Shown here: one piece after another, positions 45,912 to 60,151 of the stretch | Layout: each line of letters opens with the position of its first letter | Position numbering within the stretch: the stretch's first letter is position 1 | Source: Elymus sibiricus | Taxonomy: Eukaryota > Streptophyta > Magnoliopsida > Poales > Poaceae | Direction of reading: 5' to 3' | Assembly: GCA_039707655.1 (NCBI GenBank) | Contig: CM077676.1 | Span: forward strand, 373,926,114-373,990,113 | Length of the DNA stretch: 64,000 nt | Notes under the pieces: model-generated | Told to the model about the DNA's origin: nothing | Databases searched by the model: none | Seen by the model: only the letters and a program-made list of their open reading frames with translations | Made by a program: the position numbers and the translations under genes

Positions 45912-46843
45912 TGTCGGAAGTGGGGCTCCGGGGACCCAAAGGTTCGAACACTGGGGTGAGCTCGTTCTACTACTTCCTCTCCTACCACAACAATGCTACG
46001 GCGAGACTACGGCGAGAGCGCGCTAGCGTAGGACGGGCGAGGACACAGCGGTTTACCCAGGTTCGGGCCACCTTGCGGTGTAAGACCCTACTCCTGCTTG
46101 TAGTTGGGATTATGGTGGGTGAGAGAGTTCTCGCGTACAAGGTTGAAGACGATCCGGTTTTTCCGCTATGGTGGCTGCACTGCCCCTTTTATGCCAGCCT
46201 TGGTCCTCTTCCCCCTGGAAACTTAGGCGGGAAGGGTTGCCACACTTGGCGGTTTTGAAAGGGGACAGGCGCTCAGGCTATCCTGACTAAAGGTGGTCTT
46301 CGCCTGCCAAAGCATGATCCATGACGCGCCGGTGGGCTCGGTGATGACCTCCGCCCTGCGCGCCCGCCGTCTTGGTCTTCCTTCGCCGATCGGGCAACCT
46401 TTAGGGTTTCTTTGGAGAGTAGATAGCTGGCCCTACTCCCCTAACGCAAAAGAGGAAAACATCTGCATCCGCGCCTGCTGGCGCGGCCTCTGCTGCTGCT
46501 CATCGCCGTGCGCGTCACCCACGTGATGGGCTCCAGACCGCGCGACACGCCGAACGGCCTCCGTCTCGAACTCCTGCGGGAGGGGGCCTCGGAAGGCCAC
46601 CTCGGGAAGCCGCCTCGTGAGGCCACTCGGGAAGCCGCCTCGTGAGGGGACCTCGCGAGGCCGTTGATGGTGGTGCTGAGCGTTGCCTACTACTTCCTGA
46701 GGAGGGGGCCTCAGGAGGCCAGGGCCCCATGAGGGGTCTTGGTGAGACACTTGGTGGCTACGGCCCGCCGGGCCCACTCTAGGCTTTGCGCCCTGGGCCA
46801 AAGGCAGACGGGCCTGGATACCCCGGGTCCCACGGGCCCGACA
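45912..46843 (-). repeat. 5' LTR (right copy) of the Gypsy element
   Basis: This is 932 bp, collinear with 33539-34495 except for one fewer GGGAAGCCGCCTCGTGAGG unit and scattered substitutions. In element orientation it starts TGTCGGGCCCG. Confidence 0.9.
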
Positions 46844-46848
46844 GTGTG
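46844..46848. repeat. Right target duplication (GTGTG) of the Gypsy element
   Basis: Exact copy of 33534-33538. Removing one copy rejoins LINE ORF2 in frame (GCV then VLPAIGTRGG). Confidence 0.9.
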
Positions 46849-49800
46849 GTGCTACCGGCGATTGGAACAAGGGGCGGCGCGGTGATCTTCTGGGACAAAC
46901 TGGTAGCTGATGTGACGTCGCATAGGATAGGCAGATTCTCAATAACGGCCAAGGTAGTCCATCTTCCATCTCAGGACGCCTTTTGGCTGACCACTGTCTA
47001 CGGGCCAACTGATGACACACAGAAGGATGCATTCCTTGCTGAATTAGCTGCTGCGGCACCGTCGGCGAGCGACCCATGGTTAATCAACGGAGACTTTAAT
47101 ATGATCTATCAAGCAAGAGACAAGAATAACTCCAACCTGAATAGGAGGATGATGGGGAAGTTCAGAAGAGCCCTGGATACAGCTGATTTGAAGGAGATCA
47201 AATGTAGGAATCGCAGATTCACCTGGAGCAACGAGAATGAGGATCCAACACTCTGTAGCATCGACAAATATTTCTGCAATTTTCAGTGGGAGGATAGCCA
47301 TCCAGACTTCGTATTATCAGCCGCCTCCACCTCTTTCTCAGACCACTGCCCTCTTCTGCTCACCAAGGCCTCGGTTCCCTTCAGACCGGCGCGCTTCAGA
47401 TTTGAAAATTTCTGGCCAAAATTCCCGCACTTCTTTGAAACCGTTCAACACGCTTGGCAACGGCCAGTGCAGCATGATTGCCCCTTCGTCAGAATCAAGC
47501 GGAGGCTAGCTCGGGTGGCAGATGATCTTAAGATATGGAGCAGATCCACGTTTGGCAGGATGAAGCTTCAATTCCACATCGCCAACGAAGTAATTCTCAG
47601 GTTGGACTCGGCACAAGAATTCAGACAGCTGTCCGCGGCTGAATTTCATCTCAGAAAGCAGCTCAAGCTCAAGGTACTGGGCATCACTGCGATAGAAAGA
47701 GCCAGGAAGAGGCAGGCGTCCCGGATTGGATGGCTACGAGCAGGCGACGCTAACACAAAACTCTTCCATGCCAAAATGAGAGCTCGGAGGCGGAAAAATT
47801 TCATCCACTCTCTGAAAGTGGGCAACAGAGAAGTCTCAGATCACGCGGAGAAGGAAAAAGCTATTTATGAGCATTTTGCAGCTGGCATTGGCCAGCATGA
47901 GGGCAGGGAAAAATCGCTCAACTGGGACGCTCTCAATATCCCGGTGATCGAGGATCAGGGCCTCATGTCCCCTTTCACCATGGCTGAAGTTTGGGCTGCG
48001 ATCATCGCCTCCCCCCCCCCCCCTGAGAAGGCGCTGGGCCCGGACGGCTTCACGGGACAGTTCTACCGATCATGCTGGTCAATCATACAAGAGGAGATCA
48101 TGGTGGCTTTTCATAAATTCCATCAGATTGGTGGGCAAAATTTCTCAGAGATTAATAAGGCACTCATCACCCTGCTGCCAAAGAAAGATGGAGCAACAGA
48201 GCTGGGTCACTTCAGACCCATCAGCCTGATTCACTCCCTAGCGAAACTCATCTCCAAGGTCCTCTCAATCAGGCTGGCCGCTGCTCTGAACGACATCATC
48301 TCTCCATCGCAGACTGCTTTTCAGAAAGGAAAATGCATCCATGATAGTTATCAATATGTACAGAGCTGTGTTAAAATGCTGCACCGTCAGAAGAAGCGGG
48401 CCTTATTTTTCAAACTGGACATTGCAAAGGCCTTTGACTCTGTGTCCTGGGAATATATGTTCGAACTTATGCAGCGGATGGGCTTCCCCTCGAAATGGAG
48501 AGATTGGATGGCCTTACTCCTTTCCTTTGCTTCTTCTTCCTGTCTGCTGAATGGGATTCCTGGGCCCTTCTTCGAACACGGCAGAGGGTTTAGGCAGGGC
48601 GATTCCCTTTCACCCTTGCTGTTCATCATCGCGATTGGCCCCCTCCACCGACTGTTGGAGACTGCCAGTGCTAGCGGGTTGCTGGCCCCCCTTCCGGGCC
48701 GTGGCATGAGCTTGAGGATCAGCCTTTATGCTGATGATGCAGTGATCTTTGCAAATCCTGACAAGGAGGAGGTGGACAGCTTACTGAACTTACTTATTTC
48801 CTTCAGACAAGCTACGGGTATGAAGCTCAATCAAGAAAAATCATCGGTGATCCCAATAAATTGCGATGATCTGCCCTTGTCGGAGGTGCTGCAGGAGTTC
48901 AAGGGGCAGATTGCTGGATTCCCGACAACGTATCTGGGCCTGCCCGTCTCACCGAAGAGACTCCGCTTGGTGCAATTCCAATTCATCATCGATCGCATCC
49001 GTGCTCGTCTTGCCGGTTGGAAGGGAAAACTGATGAACTTGGCCAGCCGCAGGGTACTGGTGTGTGCTGTTCTGTCAGCACTCCCTACCTTCGCCCTCTC
49101 GGTGCTGCGGGTGCCAAAGAAGATCCTGAAAGAGATCGACAAGACCCGGCGTCGTTTCCTCTGGGCACAGGATGAGGCGTTGGCCGGAGGAAAATGCAAA
49201 GTAGCTTGGAGTACTGTTTGCTCGCCGGTGGCCATGGGAGGGCTGGGCATCCCGGATTTGCAGCGATTCGGCACAACCCTCCGCCTTCGCTGGCTCTGGT
49301 TGGCCTGGCAATTGCCGCGCCGGCCGTGGATGGCCTTCCCCCTCGTGTGCGACCCTCGAGAGCAAGAGCTATTTGCGAAGGCCATCGCGGTTACCATTGG
49401 CAACGGCCAACTGGCAAGCTTCTGGAGGTGCTCCTGGCTCGGTCCAGCCCCTCTTTGTTCTGCCTTCCCGGCCCTCTTCAAACACACCCGAAGAAAGAAC
49501 AGAACGGTGGCATCGGCCCTGGAAAACGATCAATGGATTCGTGACCTGCAACACGGCAACACCAACGAGATTGCCACTGATTTCCTGCAGTTGTGGCGCC
49601 TCATTCAGAGATCTGGAGTTACAATCTCGGCTCAAGAGCGGGACCAAATCAGATGGACCGCCGGAGGCGGCAGCTGCTATACTGCCCGCTCTGCTTATCG
49701 TTTGCAGTTCGACCCAATCTCTGCTTCTGGTCACAAGTCTGTCATCTGGAGAGCTTGGGCCCCCGGCAATGTGAAGATGTTTGCATGGCTGCTGCACCAC

Positions 49801-50235
49801 AACAGACTGTGGGTCAACGACCGGCTACAGCGCAGAGGATGGCCGAATGGATACTTCTGCTCTCTGTGCATGAGAAACCTGGAGACCTCCAAACACATGT
49901 TGTGGGAATGCCCATTCTCCCTAAAGATATGGCAAAGAGCCTCCACATGGCACGGCTGCACCGCGCTCAGCCTCTCAATGGCACCACATCAGAGCTCCTT
50001 ACAACACTGTCTGAAGATGATCAATCTGACCCCTGCAGCTTTCCGAAGAGGCATGAAATCCATGATTATGATGATATCCTGAGAGATCTGGAAAGAAAGA
50101 AATAGCTGCGTATTCAGAGCCAAGGTTCCTTCAAGCGACGATGTTCTTCGCGCCATTCAGAGCAATCGAGATCAATGGAGGCTAGCTGGAGCCGCTTGCC
50201 TGGAGCCCCCGTTTGGGGATGCTGTCATGAGATAG

Positions 50236-50377
50236 CTGTTTAGGAGACTGTTTTTCTCCTTTCTCTTCTCTTTTTACTCTGATTTCGTCCCACCGATCGC
50301 TTGATCATCACTGTTTTCCGCCTGCTATCTTCTAAATCAATGAAGCCGGCTCAACCCGGATCTTTCAAAAAAAAAAA
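50236..50377 (+). other. LINE 3' UTR and poly-A tail
   Basis: This short 3' UTR is T-rich (GTTTTTCTCCTTTCTCTTCT) and followed by an 11-A run at 50367-50377. The tail abuts the right target duplication TTTGTGACC. Confidence 0.85.
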
Positions 50378-50440
50378 TTTGTGACCAGGCAGACGCCCGG
50401 ATGCGCGGGAAGGATCTGAAGGGCCCGGTTGTAGATGCTC

Positions 50441-53032
<2,592 letters not shown>

Positions 53033-55245
53033 GACTCGACCATGTTTTCTTCAGAACAGCAACGGCAGAATTACGTCGTATATTAGTATCAGAAAAGCGT
53101 GTAGTTACCTTTTCTACCATTGGATGAAGTTCCATCATCAGGGATAAACTGGAGCCAAAATGCATCGCAATCATCGTTTTCCTAACAACCCAGAAGGCTA
53201 GCACGAGGAGGAACAGCTTCAGTAATCAAAGGTCGGTACTTAATCCAACCCAACTTGTTAACAGTTAGTTATCATCATAATTTGCATACGGTTGCTATGA
53301 TTGCTGCTGTTAACTTGCATTTTCTCGTCTGCTTCAGCAGCATCTTTTACTGCCTGAGAACTGACGCTGCAATGCATGAACAACTCCAAAATCAAATGAT
53401 TAGCCCTTGGCCCAACAGGCTGCTGGAGTGTTCTTACTTGCTTTTTTTTGTGCCGCCCTTTGGGATGTAAATTGTTGCATGGTTACAAAATCATCTTTTT
53501 GGGATTGCCTAGCGTGCGTGTAAACTGTGGGGTTAAATAGAACTCCCTTACCTGGCTATATATTGTTTTCCGCATTTGCTATTCGTAAGGTGCCTGAAAT
53601 TGAATGGGGCACCAGTCGATTTTTGCTGCCACGCAGCGTGGAGCTCTGAGGCTGAGAGCGACCAAAAGACACAGCATCGATGGCGGGAATGAGTCTGACG
53701 CTTGACTGTGCGGGTGCGGGGTCACTGGAACTGTAGTTTGTGGACAGGGTTTAGACTTTAGAGGTTAAGGCCGGGGGAGCACCGGCACGGCGGAGGCTCA
53801 GGCGTGACAGCACCCGCCGGTTGCAGGCACCAGTGGTACATGCGGAGGAAGAAGACAAGGCCCAGCCATCTGATGCAAACATGGCCCTCCTACGATTCCT
53901 GAAGGGGTCTATTCCCGACATAATTCTACAAAATTTATGCGCTCCAAACATGGCCCTCAATCAGCACTGGCACGCCAATTCAATAAAATGGACATGCTAA
54001 ACTTGTTTACATGACAGCACTCAGCAGGTTTAACCAAACAATTGGTGGGAAAAGTCACAAGCAGTGAATCTACCTCCAGATAACAATTTACTAGTTCCAT
54101 GGCTAACATCACTTCAGCATCAGTTCCGTGCCATCAAAAGAATGATAAAAAGCAAGTACTTCTCACCATTGCTTCAAGCAACATAGATTCCATGCCATCA
54201 AAGTCACTCAGCGTGCTCCATATCATAATATGACATCATTGCAATGCCTCTTCGGTGGGCAACAAAAGTGCATCGCAAACACCCAACTATTCATTGTTAT
54301 AAAGTGCGGCGTTCAGTTATGGTGTTTATCCCCCAACATCAGTTGCCACAATCTAGGTACCAAGCAAATTGACAGCAACCAGTTATTTAGGCTCAGTTTA
54401 GTTCATCTCAGATGTTCTGGAGCGCATAATATATCCGATTACAAGACAACCAAATATCTTAAAACGACCGACCAAGCGAGATAGTAGTCATAATAATCCA
54501 TTGCGACGGCAAACAGGGACTTAGATGAGGCGCTTGAAGCTTTGGAGGCCTCATTTCTGTTCATCGCTGCAATGGCAGATTCATTCATCATCAAATTGAG
54601 GGCAGCTAGGCTGCCAGTGATACCACCAGGAGTAGTAACCATACTCCCAGGAGACCAATACTGACCGATCGATGATGCGTAATTAGCATGGCATATAAGA
54701 AACCGCATGGAACGAAGAAAAAGGAGAGTTGAGCTTGAGCATTCTAAAGCAGGGATTTGTGTATGAAATCGATATTGCTCCCTTGTTAAAAAGGGGCAAT
54801 TTCATCAATAGCAAAGAATCGACGAGGTAAAATACTTCTTACGGCGCACTGAGGACACTAAGAAACACAAGCGCAAATCCCCAATTCAAGCACTTTAGCT
54901 GCCAATTGAAGGAACTGGATCGACAGCAGATCTTTCAGATCGCTTGAGCGCCACTAGACATTAATATCAGCAAACAATTTGCCAGCATCTTAGAGTAGCG
55001 ACAGGTAATTAAACATGGCAATGAGGCCACACGGCCTCAGGTATACAGGGAAGAAAAATCACGCGTCTATCACACGACACACCACAAGCATCAGCAGCAG
55101 CAACAGCAGCAATATTTTAGAGCAGCAGCAGCAACAGCAGCATCAGCGGCAGTAGTAAACTTAAGACAGCAGATGCAGGCGACGACCACAGTAGATCGGA
55201 CGACCATAGGGGTTTGGATGCAAAGGTAGGGTAGGGGGGTTTAGA
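53033..55245. other. Intergenic region: 3' ends of two convergent genes
   Basis: The left part should hold the 3' UTR of the WAT1-related gene and the right part that of the zinc-finger gene on the other strand. Short ORFs do not resemble known proteins. At about 55085-55160 there is a CAG/CAA-rich imperfect microsatellite (AGCAGCAGCAACAGCAGCAA type). Nothing else is recognised. Confidence 0.5.
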
Positions 55246-55593
55246 TTACCCCGTCTTCTTGAGGCTGCCGCGGACGCCGGGCTTGGGCTTGGAGGTGGAC
55301 GCGACGGCCGCCGCGGCCGGGGCGGCGGCGGCGGTGGAGCCGTGCAGGTTGTTGATCTTCTCCGGGTCAAAGGGGAGCTTGGGGTGGCGCGCCTCGTGGT
55401 GGATTTGCATCGACTTGACGTCGGGGGCCGTGACCTTGCAGAGCGGGCACTCCATCTTGGCGTGGCCGCCCTTCTCCTGCCCGAGCCGGTCCTTCTGGCC
55501 CGCCTTGCCCCCGCCGCGGTTGGTCGTCGCCGCGTCGATCTTGGCCGCGATCTCCTTGGCCGTGTGCTTCTTCGGCTTCGCCTTGCCCGTCAT
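55246..55593 (-). CDS. Small C2H2 zinc-finger protein, ZNF706-like, 115 aa
   Basis: The N-terminal half is Lys/Ala-rich and basic (MTGKAKPKKHTAKEIAAKI). A single zinc finger follows: CPLCKVTAPDVKSMQIHHEARH, with the family tail HPKLPFDPEKI. This resembles animal ZNF706 and its plant homologues, whose biochemical role is poorly known. The C-terminus is Ala-rich, then Lys-rich (KPKPGVRGSLKK). The start was chosen because it begins the conserved basic segment. The frame stays open upstream to 55935, but that part is Ser/Glu/Arg low-complexity and contains 5' UTR-like DNA. A single coding exon is likely, and the gene appears intact. Confidence 0.8.
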   Translation of the reverse strand: MTGKAKPKKHTAKEIAAKIDAATTNRGGGKAGQKDRLGQEKGGHAKMECPLCKVTAPDVKSMQIHHEARHPKLPFDPEKINNLHGSTAAAAPAAAAVASTSKPKPGVRGSLKKTG

Positions 55594-56209
55594 CGCCGAC
55601 GAGGTTCCTTCCGACGACGACCCGCTCTCGCTCTCGCTTTCCGCCGCCGCCGCCGCCGCGTCCGGCTCTCCTAACCCTACTTGTTGCGCTTGTCTTCTTT
55701 GCGTTTGACGGGACGGGGTCGGGGGCGGCTCGGGTACGGATGGGGGGCGCCAATTATTAGGCCCCCCGGGCGTGCGGCTCTGCCAGCTCCGCCGTCCGAT
55801 CTGGAGCCAGCGGCCCTGATGGCCCTTGTAGGATTCCCTTTTCTTTATGGAAGAAAATATATTGGTTGAATAGAAGATGCGGCTTCTAGGGTTGCTCGCC
55901 CAGTCTTTGCATAACTCCTTTTTTCTATTCTTCAAACCACGGACTCTATTTACTTTTTATTTATTTTATGAGAAAAAGAATGAGGATTGTAGATTATCGT
56001 ATGAGAAAAGAAAGAGGATTTTATCGTATGAGAGACGTGGTAGAAGAGAATATTTCTATTTCTGCGAGGGAAAGAGAATACTACTGTACGTCACGTCAAA
56101 GAAAAAAAGAATACTACTGTACTGTGTAGTGGTGGGGGTTTGTTGGAGATTTACTCTACGAGGCAGTGGTGGAGCTTCATCGACACAAAGGTGCAGCATT
56201 TGCATGGTA
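55594..56209. other. 5' flank of the zinc-finger gene
   Basis: This likely contains the 5' UTR and promoter of the minus-strand zinc-finger gene. From 55930 it becomes rich in GAGAAAAAGAAT/GAGGATT-type repeats. No gene is recognised. Confidence 0.5.
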
Positions 56210-56511
56210 CTCCCTCCGTCTCGGTGTATAAGTCATTTTACGTTGTGCACAGCGACCAAGGTGAAGGAGAAAACGAGAGAACTTAATATTTATTAGCTAA
56301 TTAATACAATTGCATGCAATAAACTGACCAATGCATGCGGTGATAGGTAGTCTCAAGTCATTAAATGCATACACGCCTCACATTTTCTATTGGCCGATTC
56401 CTTTATTCATGTTAAGAAACAAGAAACGAGGTGAGAATTAATGCACCGCGCCTAAGTGTTTTCGAAAAATCTGGATTTCGTAAGATGACTTATACACCGA
56501 GACGGAGGGAG
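56210..56511. mobile_element. Stowaway MITE with TA target duplication
   Basis: A 302-bp element starts CTCCCTCCGTCTCGGTGTAT and ends ATACACCGAGACGGAGGGAG, near-perfect inverted repeats. TA flanks it at 56208-56209 and 56512-56513. The interior has GAGAACTTAATATTTATTAG and CATTAAATGCAT-like AT-rich DNA and no ORF. Confidence 0.92.
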
Positions 56512-56964
56512 TAGTGCTTTGAACTGCTTTCAGAGTAGAAAGTGTTAACTGTTTCTTTACAAATGCCGGAAATGTTTCTTTAGAGATTTTTCACAGCACA
56601 AAATTACTGTGAGATTCATGCGTTTCTAACAAAGGTATCGGCCAATAAACTTGCAGTACTAAGCGGGAATATTTGTTTGCTAATTTATCGTTCAGATTAA
56701 AAGATGCATAACAGCACTTTCTCTTAAGGTAAATAACCCCAGCAAATATGCAGCAAGAGAGATACTGACAACAAAACGGTGGTGTGTGATGCCTTCAAAG
56801 TTGCCAACCAGATCACGAGTAAGCAAGTCATTATACTTTTTTGTAGCAAGAGAAACCTTGTTGTCTGAATTTCACACGAAAGTACACGAAAACAGACCGG
56901 CTAATAACGGTTCTACAACGAAAACTAGTCACCGTAGCTTTCCGCCAGAGACCATTTCAGGTCA
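56512..56964. other. 3' flank of the cyclophilin gene
   Basis: Presumed 3' UTR and downstream region of the minus-strand cyclophilin. No other feature is seen. Confidence 0.5.
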
Positions 56965-59339
56965 TCACAGCGGCACTTCTCCGCTGTCAGCGATGACAAC
57001 TTTGCTCTTTGGCGTCCCGTTCTGCTTGCCTTCGGCCTCAACCTTGTAGACCACGTCCATTCCAGACAACACCTTGCCGAACACAACGTGCTTGCCATCC
57101 AACCTAGCATACAAAGCGTAGATCATCAACAATGGAGTCCCAACAGAACAGAAATTTTAGCACGGAAGAATCCTGAAAATTACCAGCTCGTGGTTACAGT
57201 GGTGATGAAGAACTGGGATCCATTGGTATCTCTCCCAGCATTGGCCATGGAAAGGTAGCCTGCACCGACAACCAGTCAATGAAAAAGGAGGATGGCTTAA
57301 CCCGGGCTATCATTCTAACGGAGCACTTCCAGTTGCAAAATGGATTTCAAGAAACACGGATGATTACCTGGTCCAGTGTGCTTGAGCTTGAAGTTCTCGT
57401 CGGCAAACTTTGTGCCGTAGATTGATTCACCACCCCTTCCATCACCAAGGGTGAAGTCACCTCCTTGGATCATGAAGCTGGGGATAATTCTGTGGAATGA
57501 ACTCCCCTTGTAGTGGAGAGGTTTGCCGCTCTGGCCCATACCTTTCTCTCCTGTATGACAATTAAGTTGAGCATGGTCAGCAACCACTAGCAGATATCAT
57601 AGAGAGAAGCTACTATACATATTGTAGTACTAATAAAGCAGATATTCTGAATATAATGATATATGCAGTAAATAATGATAGGCTTTCGTAATACTCTATG
57701 GTGGAATATGAAGAGTGTAACGACAGTTATCCACCTTTTTTTCATTTAGTAAAATATACTTTGACATATTAGACTAGGCACTAGACAACTACGAATTCAA
57801 CCAGTTACTTAATTTCTTCTCTTTTTTCATATTGACATTCATATTTAGGCACTTGTATGGTAGAGCAAGGGATGAACAATCAAAATTCTGCACACAGGGC
57901 TACTCCTTGAGACCGTGCAGAACTTACAACATAGAATCCTTCAATTATGCTCGAGGGAGCTTGGAATTTAAACAGATCATCCCCAAAACTTTGCAGGCAA
58001 ACAGGCTGCCACCATTCTCTCTACGTTCTTGTGTCTAGAATGGTAAACTTGGATTTGAAATAATGAGGAAACAATACAGGTAGCTTCCTTCTCTTCAAGG
58101 AAAAAAGTAAGCACAGCTTTGCCATGTTACAAGCATAGCATGCATCAAATGAGTTATATAATGTCCACTGTGCAATTATGTTTTGACTTTCTGAGGAAGC
58201 CAATTATATTCGATTGGCTAAATAACTTGAAGATTTAAACCAAAATAACAAGCAACAGTGATTGGATAGAGCAAATTTTATTCCAACAGCCAGCCTTTCC
58301 ATCAGACTAATCATCTGGAAACTTCAACAAGCAGATGGCGTGACGCTTTTAACATATAGAAAACAGCGCAAGTGGTAGGGAAGCATACCTGTGCAGAGTG
58401 CTCTGAAGTTCTCTGTAGAACAAAAGATATCAAGCCATTAGCATTTCTGTCATCCAATAGATGAGTACATGGTTTTTAACTCGAACGGTAAGGAGATGAT
58501 ACCTGCTGTTTTAGGAACAGCCTTGCCGAAAAGTCCCATGACAACCCGACCTATGACAATTCAGAATCGATTTAAATGCCAACGGATCAATCAAACAATG
58601 AAAAGGACTGAAGGAGTTAAACTATTAAGAACATACATGCATAGCACACCACAGTGAATATTTTTCTCAACTAAACATAGAACATGATTAGGTACAGTGC
58701 AGCCATATAAACATGAAAATTCAGCCGCAAAAGTCGATCTCACATTTCTCAACGATCCCAAGCAAAAGGAATCACTCGACGTGCAACTACAAACCGTGCT
58801 TTCTAGGCCAGGAAACAGGCATGCGATATTGGTTGTATCATCAGTAGCAGTCTACTGCCTGCCCCATACTGGGAAGATACATCCCGCTGATCTGAAAATA
58901 AATCTGTGGCCAGGGGTTCAGCACAGACCTGCGGGCTTGCCATCGATCTCGATGTCGAAGTAGACCTTGTGCGTCACCTCAGACAAGTTCGATTTCTTCC
59001 CCTGGAAATCAGAAAGACAATTGTAAACACGCATCCCATACAGACACCAACCAGATCAAACCCTAACAAACATATCTAAGCCGTCCGGAACTCCGGATCC
59101 GCGCAAACAGATTCAGATTTCAGAGTAACAAGCAATCGTATCGGAGGAATGATCAGATCGGCGCACAGGCGAGCGAGAGGGGGGGAGCGGCGAAAAGTAA
59201 GAGGAGGGGTTCGCAGGAGACGGACGAGGTGGATGAGCACCTGGGCGAGCACCAGGGTGGCGGCGACGAGCGCCAGCCACAGGTACAGGTGCGCCGGGGC
59301 CCTCGCCGCCGCGCTCCTCCTCCACGCTCTCATCGCCAT
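56965..59339 (-). CDS. Peptidyl-prolyl cis-trans isomerase (cyclophilin), N-terminal membrane or signal segment, 213 aa
   Basis: It catalyses cis-trans isomerisation of Xaa-Pro bonds during protein folding. Exons on the minus strand: 59241-59339, 58929-59001, 58503-58550, 58389-58412, 57368-57550, 57184-57259, 56965-57103; total 642 nt, phases consistent. Residues 18-33 ([16 protein letters not shown]) form a hydrophobic signal or anchor, suggesting the secretory pathway, as in plant CYP21-1-type proteins. The cyclophilin domain starts near 40 ([13 protein letters not shown]). Active-site residues are present: R102, F107, M108 and Q110 in [15 protein letters not shown], and W168 and H173 in [11 protein letters not shown]. 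The Trp implies cyclosporin-sensitive geometry. The W168 codon is split by an intron. Start: first of two close Met codons; the second (59331-59333) is possible. One exon is only 24 nt. Confidence 0.93.
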
Positions 59340-59864
59340 CTCGGATCTCGTACGATCGCGTCGCCGCGGACGAGAGAGAGAGTAGATCTGTTTACTCGTT
59401 CCCCTACGCAGTCTCCGAGAGGGAGAGTCCACGGGCGAGATAAACAGAGCTGCTCGTTTGGTTGACAGGTGGGGTCGAACTGTCAGACTACGGCTTCACA
59501 AGCTGCTCGCCCCCGACCGCACTCATGAGTGCTCTTTTGCTTTGCAATAGCAACTCCCAACACTCACTTTATATTCTATCAACTTCTTGTAACTACAAAC
59601 CTTTTTTTTTTTGAGGGTCCTTGTAACTACAAACTGTGATAAAAAAAATCACCTAACTTCTGAAATTTCGGCAATTTCAGTGGCTACCAAAATATAATCT
59701 CGCACAACCCTACTACTAACTCTTTCTCTCTCTCTTATGCAAAAAAAAACAAAAAAAAAACTCTTTATCTCTCTTCTAACACAATATTTCACCCTTCACA
59801 AAGAAGCACACAAATATTTGACTCTTTTTTTAGAGAGTTGACGACTTTCTACCTTGTAATGCCT
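59340..59864. other. 5' flank of the cyclophilin gene
   Basis: Likely promoter and 5' UTR of the minus-strand cyclophilin. It includes A and T runs near 59600 and 59740. No gene is recognised. Confidence 0.45.
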
Positions 59865-59865
59865 A

Positions 59866-59913
59866 CTCCCTAAGTTCAAAAAATCCATGACACTTATTTT
59901 GAAACGGAGGGAC
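59866..59913. mobile_element. Minimal Stowaway-like palindrome, about 48 bp
   Basis: CTCCCTAAGTTCAAAAAATC and the complement of CTTATTTTGAAACGGAGGGA form two arms with almost no loop, preceded by TA (59864-59865). It looks like an internal-deletion relic of a MITE such as the one at 60152. Confidence 0.6.
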
Positions 59914-60151
59914 CATTTTGTTGGACATTATTGAGTGGGGATGGGGGTAAACAAGAATTGTGTGATTCATGGAGGTAATTACATGTGGATCTTACCCCGC
60001 AAAAAAAAATAAAAAAAATTACATGTGGATCTTCACCCGCAAAAAAAATTACATGTAGATCTTGCGGTTAATTAACATATGGGATTTGCTACACCTCTAT
60101 CATGTTGGTCGTATGGTAAGTAGGTGTATCACACGTTTGTTGTGATTATTA
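59914..60151. other. Spacer with short tandem unit
   Basis: Contains two or three copies of ATTACATGTGGATCTT followed by CCGCAAAAAAA (59968-60065), a small local duplication. No gene. Confidence 0.6.

Larger units (their letters stand above)
33539..46843 (-). mobile_element. Gypsy retrotransposon, Tat-type lineage, with an antisense extra ORF
   Basis: The 13.3-kb element has LTRs at 33539-34495 (957 bp) and 45912-46843 (932 bp), with ends TGTCGG...CCGACA. Coding is on the minus strand: gag-protease, RT, RNase H, a second archaeal-like RNase H, integrase. The doubled RNase H and an additional gene between integrase and the 3' LTR are known features of the Tat lineage. Several in-frame stops and a frameshift make pol non-functional. 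The exact duplication GTGTG shows insertion into LINE ORF2. Confidence 0.9.
33347..50235 (+). pseudogene. LINE ORF2 (endonuclease, reverse transcriptase), interrupted by Gypsy
   Basis: ORF2 nicks target DNA and copies the LINE RNA there. The first part (33347-33538) holds the endonuclease start MSWNIRGLN and QETK. The rest (46849-50235) continues in the same frame once the Gypsy element and one GTGTG are removed. It shows YGP, GDFN and SDHCPLL (endonuclease), ALGPDGFTGQFYR, LDIAKAFDSVSW, GFRQGDSLSPLLF and the YADD box (RT), and a zf-RVT region with CSLCMRNLETSKHMLWECPF. The frame is open for 1077 codons after the insertion. A TGA at 50080-50082 (ISxEIW, likely Trp TGG originally) ends it 51 codons before the natural TAG at 50233-50235. 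Confidence 0.88.
21393..50377 (+). mobile_element. L1-type LINE (RIL), full length but split by two LTR elements
   Basis: A non-LTR retrotransposon with ORF1 (zinc knuckles), ORF2 (endonuclease, RT, zinc-binding) and a poly-A run at 50367-50377. Target duplication TTTGTGACC is at 21384-21392 and 50378-50386. Its own length is about 6.6 kb after subtracting the Copia and Gypsy insertions and their extra target copies. The 5' end is placed directly after the left target copy. Because the two ORFs are nearly complete and the target duplication is recognisable, it seems to have been a full-length insertion. Confidence 0.88.
20280..50440 (-). mobile_element. Non-autonomous Harbinger-type element, outer shell of a nested stack
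   Basis: The perfect 14-bp terminal inverted repeat GAGCATCTACAACC is at 20280-20293. Its complement GGTTGTAGATGCTC is at 50427-50440. Each is followed internally by GGGC. The element's own DNA is 20280-21392 plus 50378-50440, about 1.18 kb once the LINE and its extra target copy are removed. The three flanking bases are TTG on the left and TTT on the right, so the usual 3-bp duplication is only partly visible. Minus-strand peptide pieces such as RVREAVKVESHTASIEDALR resemble fragments common in Triticeae Harbinger derivatives. No full ORF exists. Confidence 0.75.

Noticed and set aside
54439..54708. 89-aa minus-strand ORF between the WAT1-related and zinc-finger genes
   Set aside because: No family resemblance, no splice partners, and AT-rich surroundings typical of UTR or intergenic DNA.
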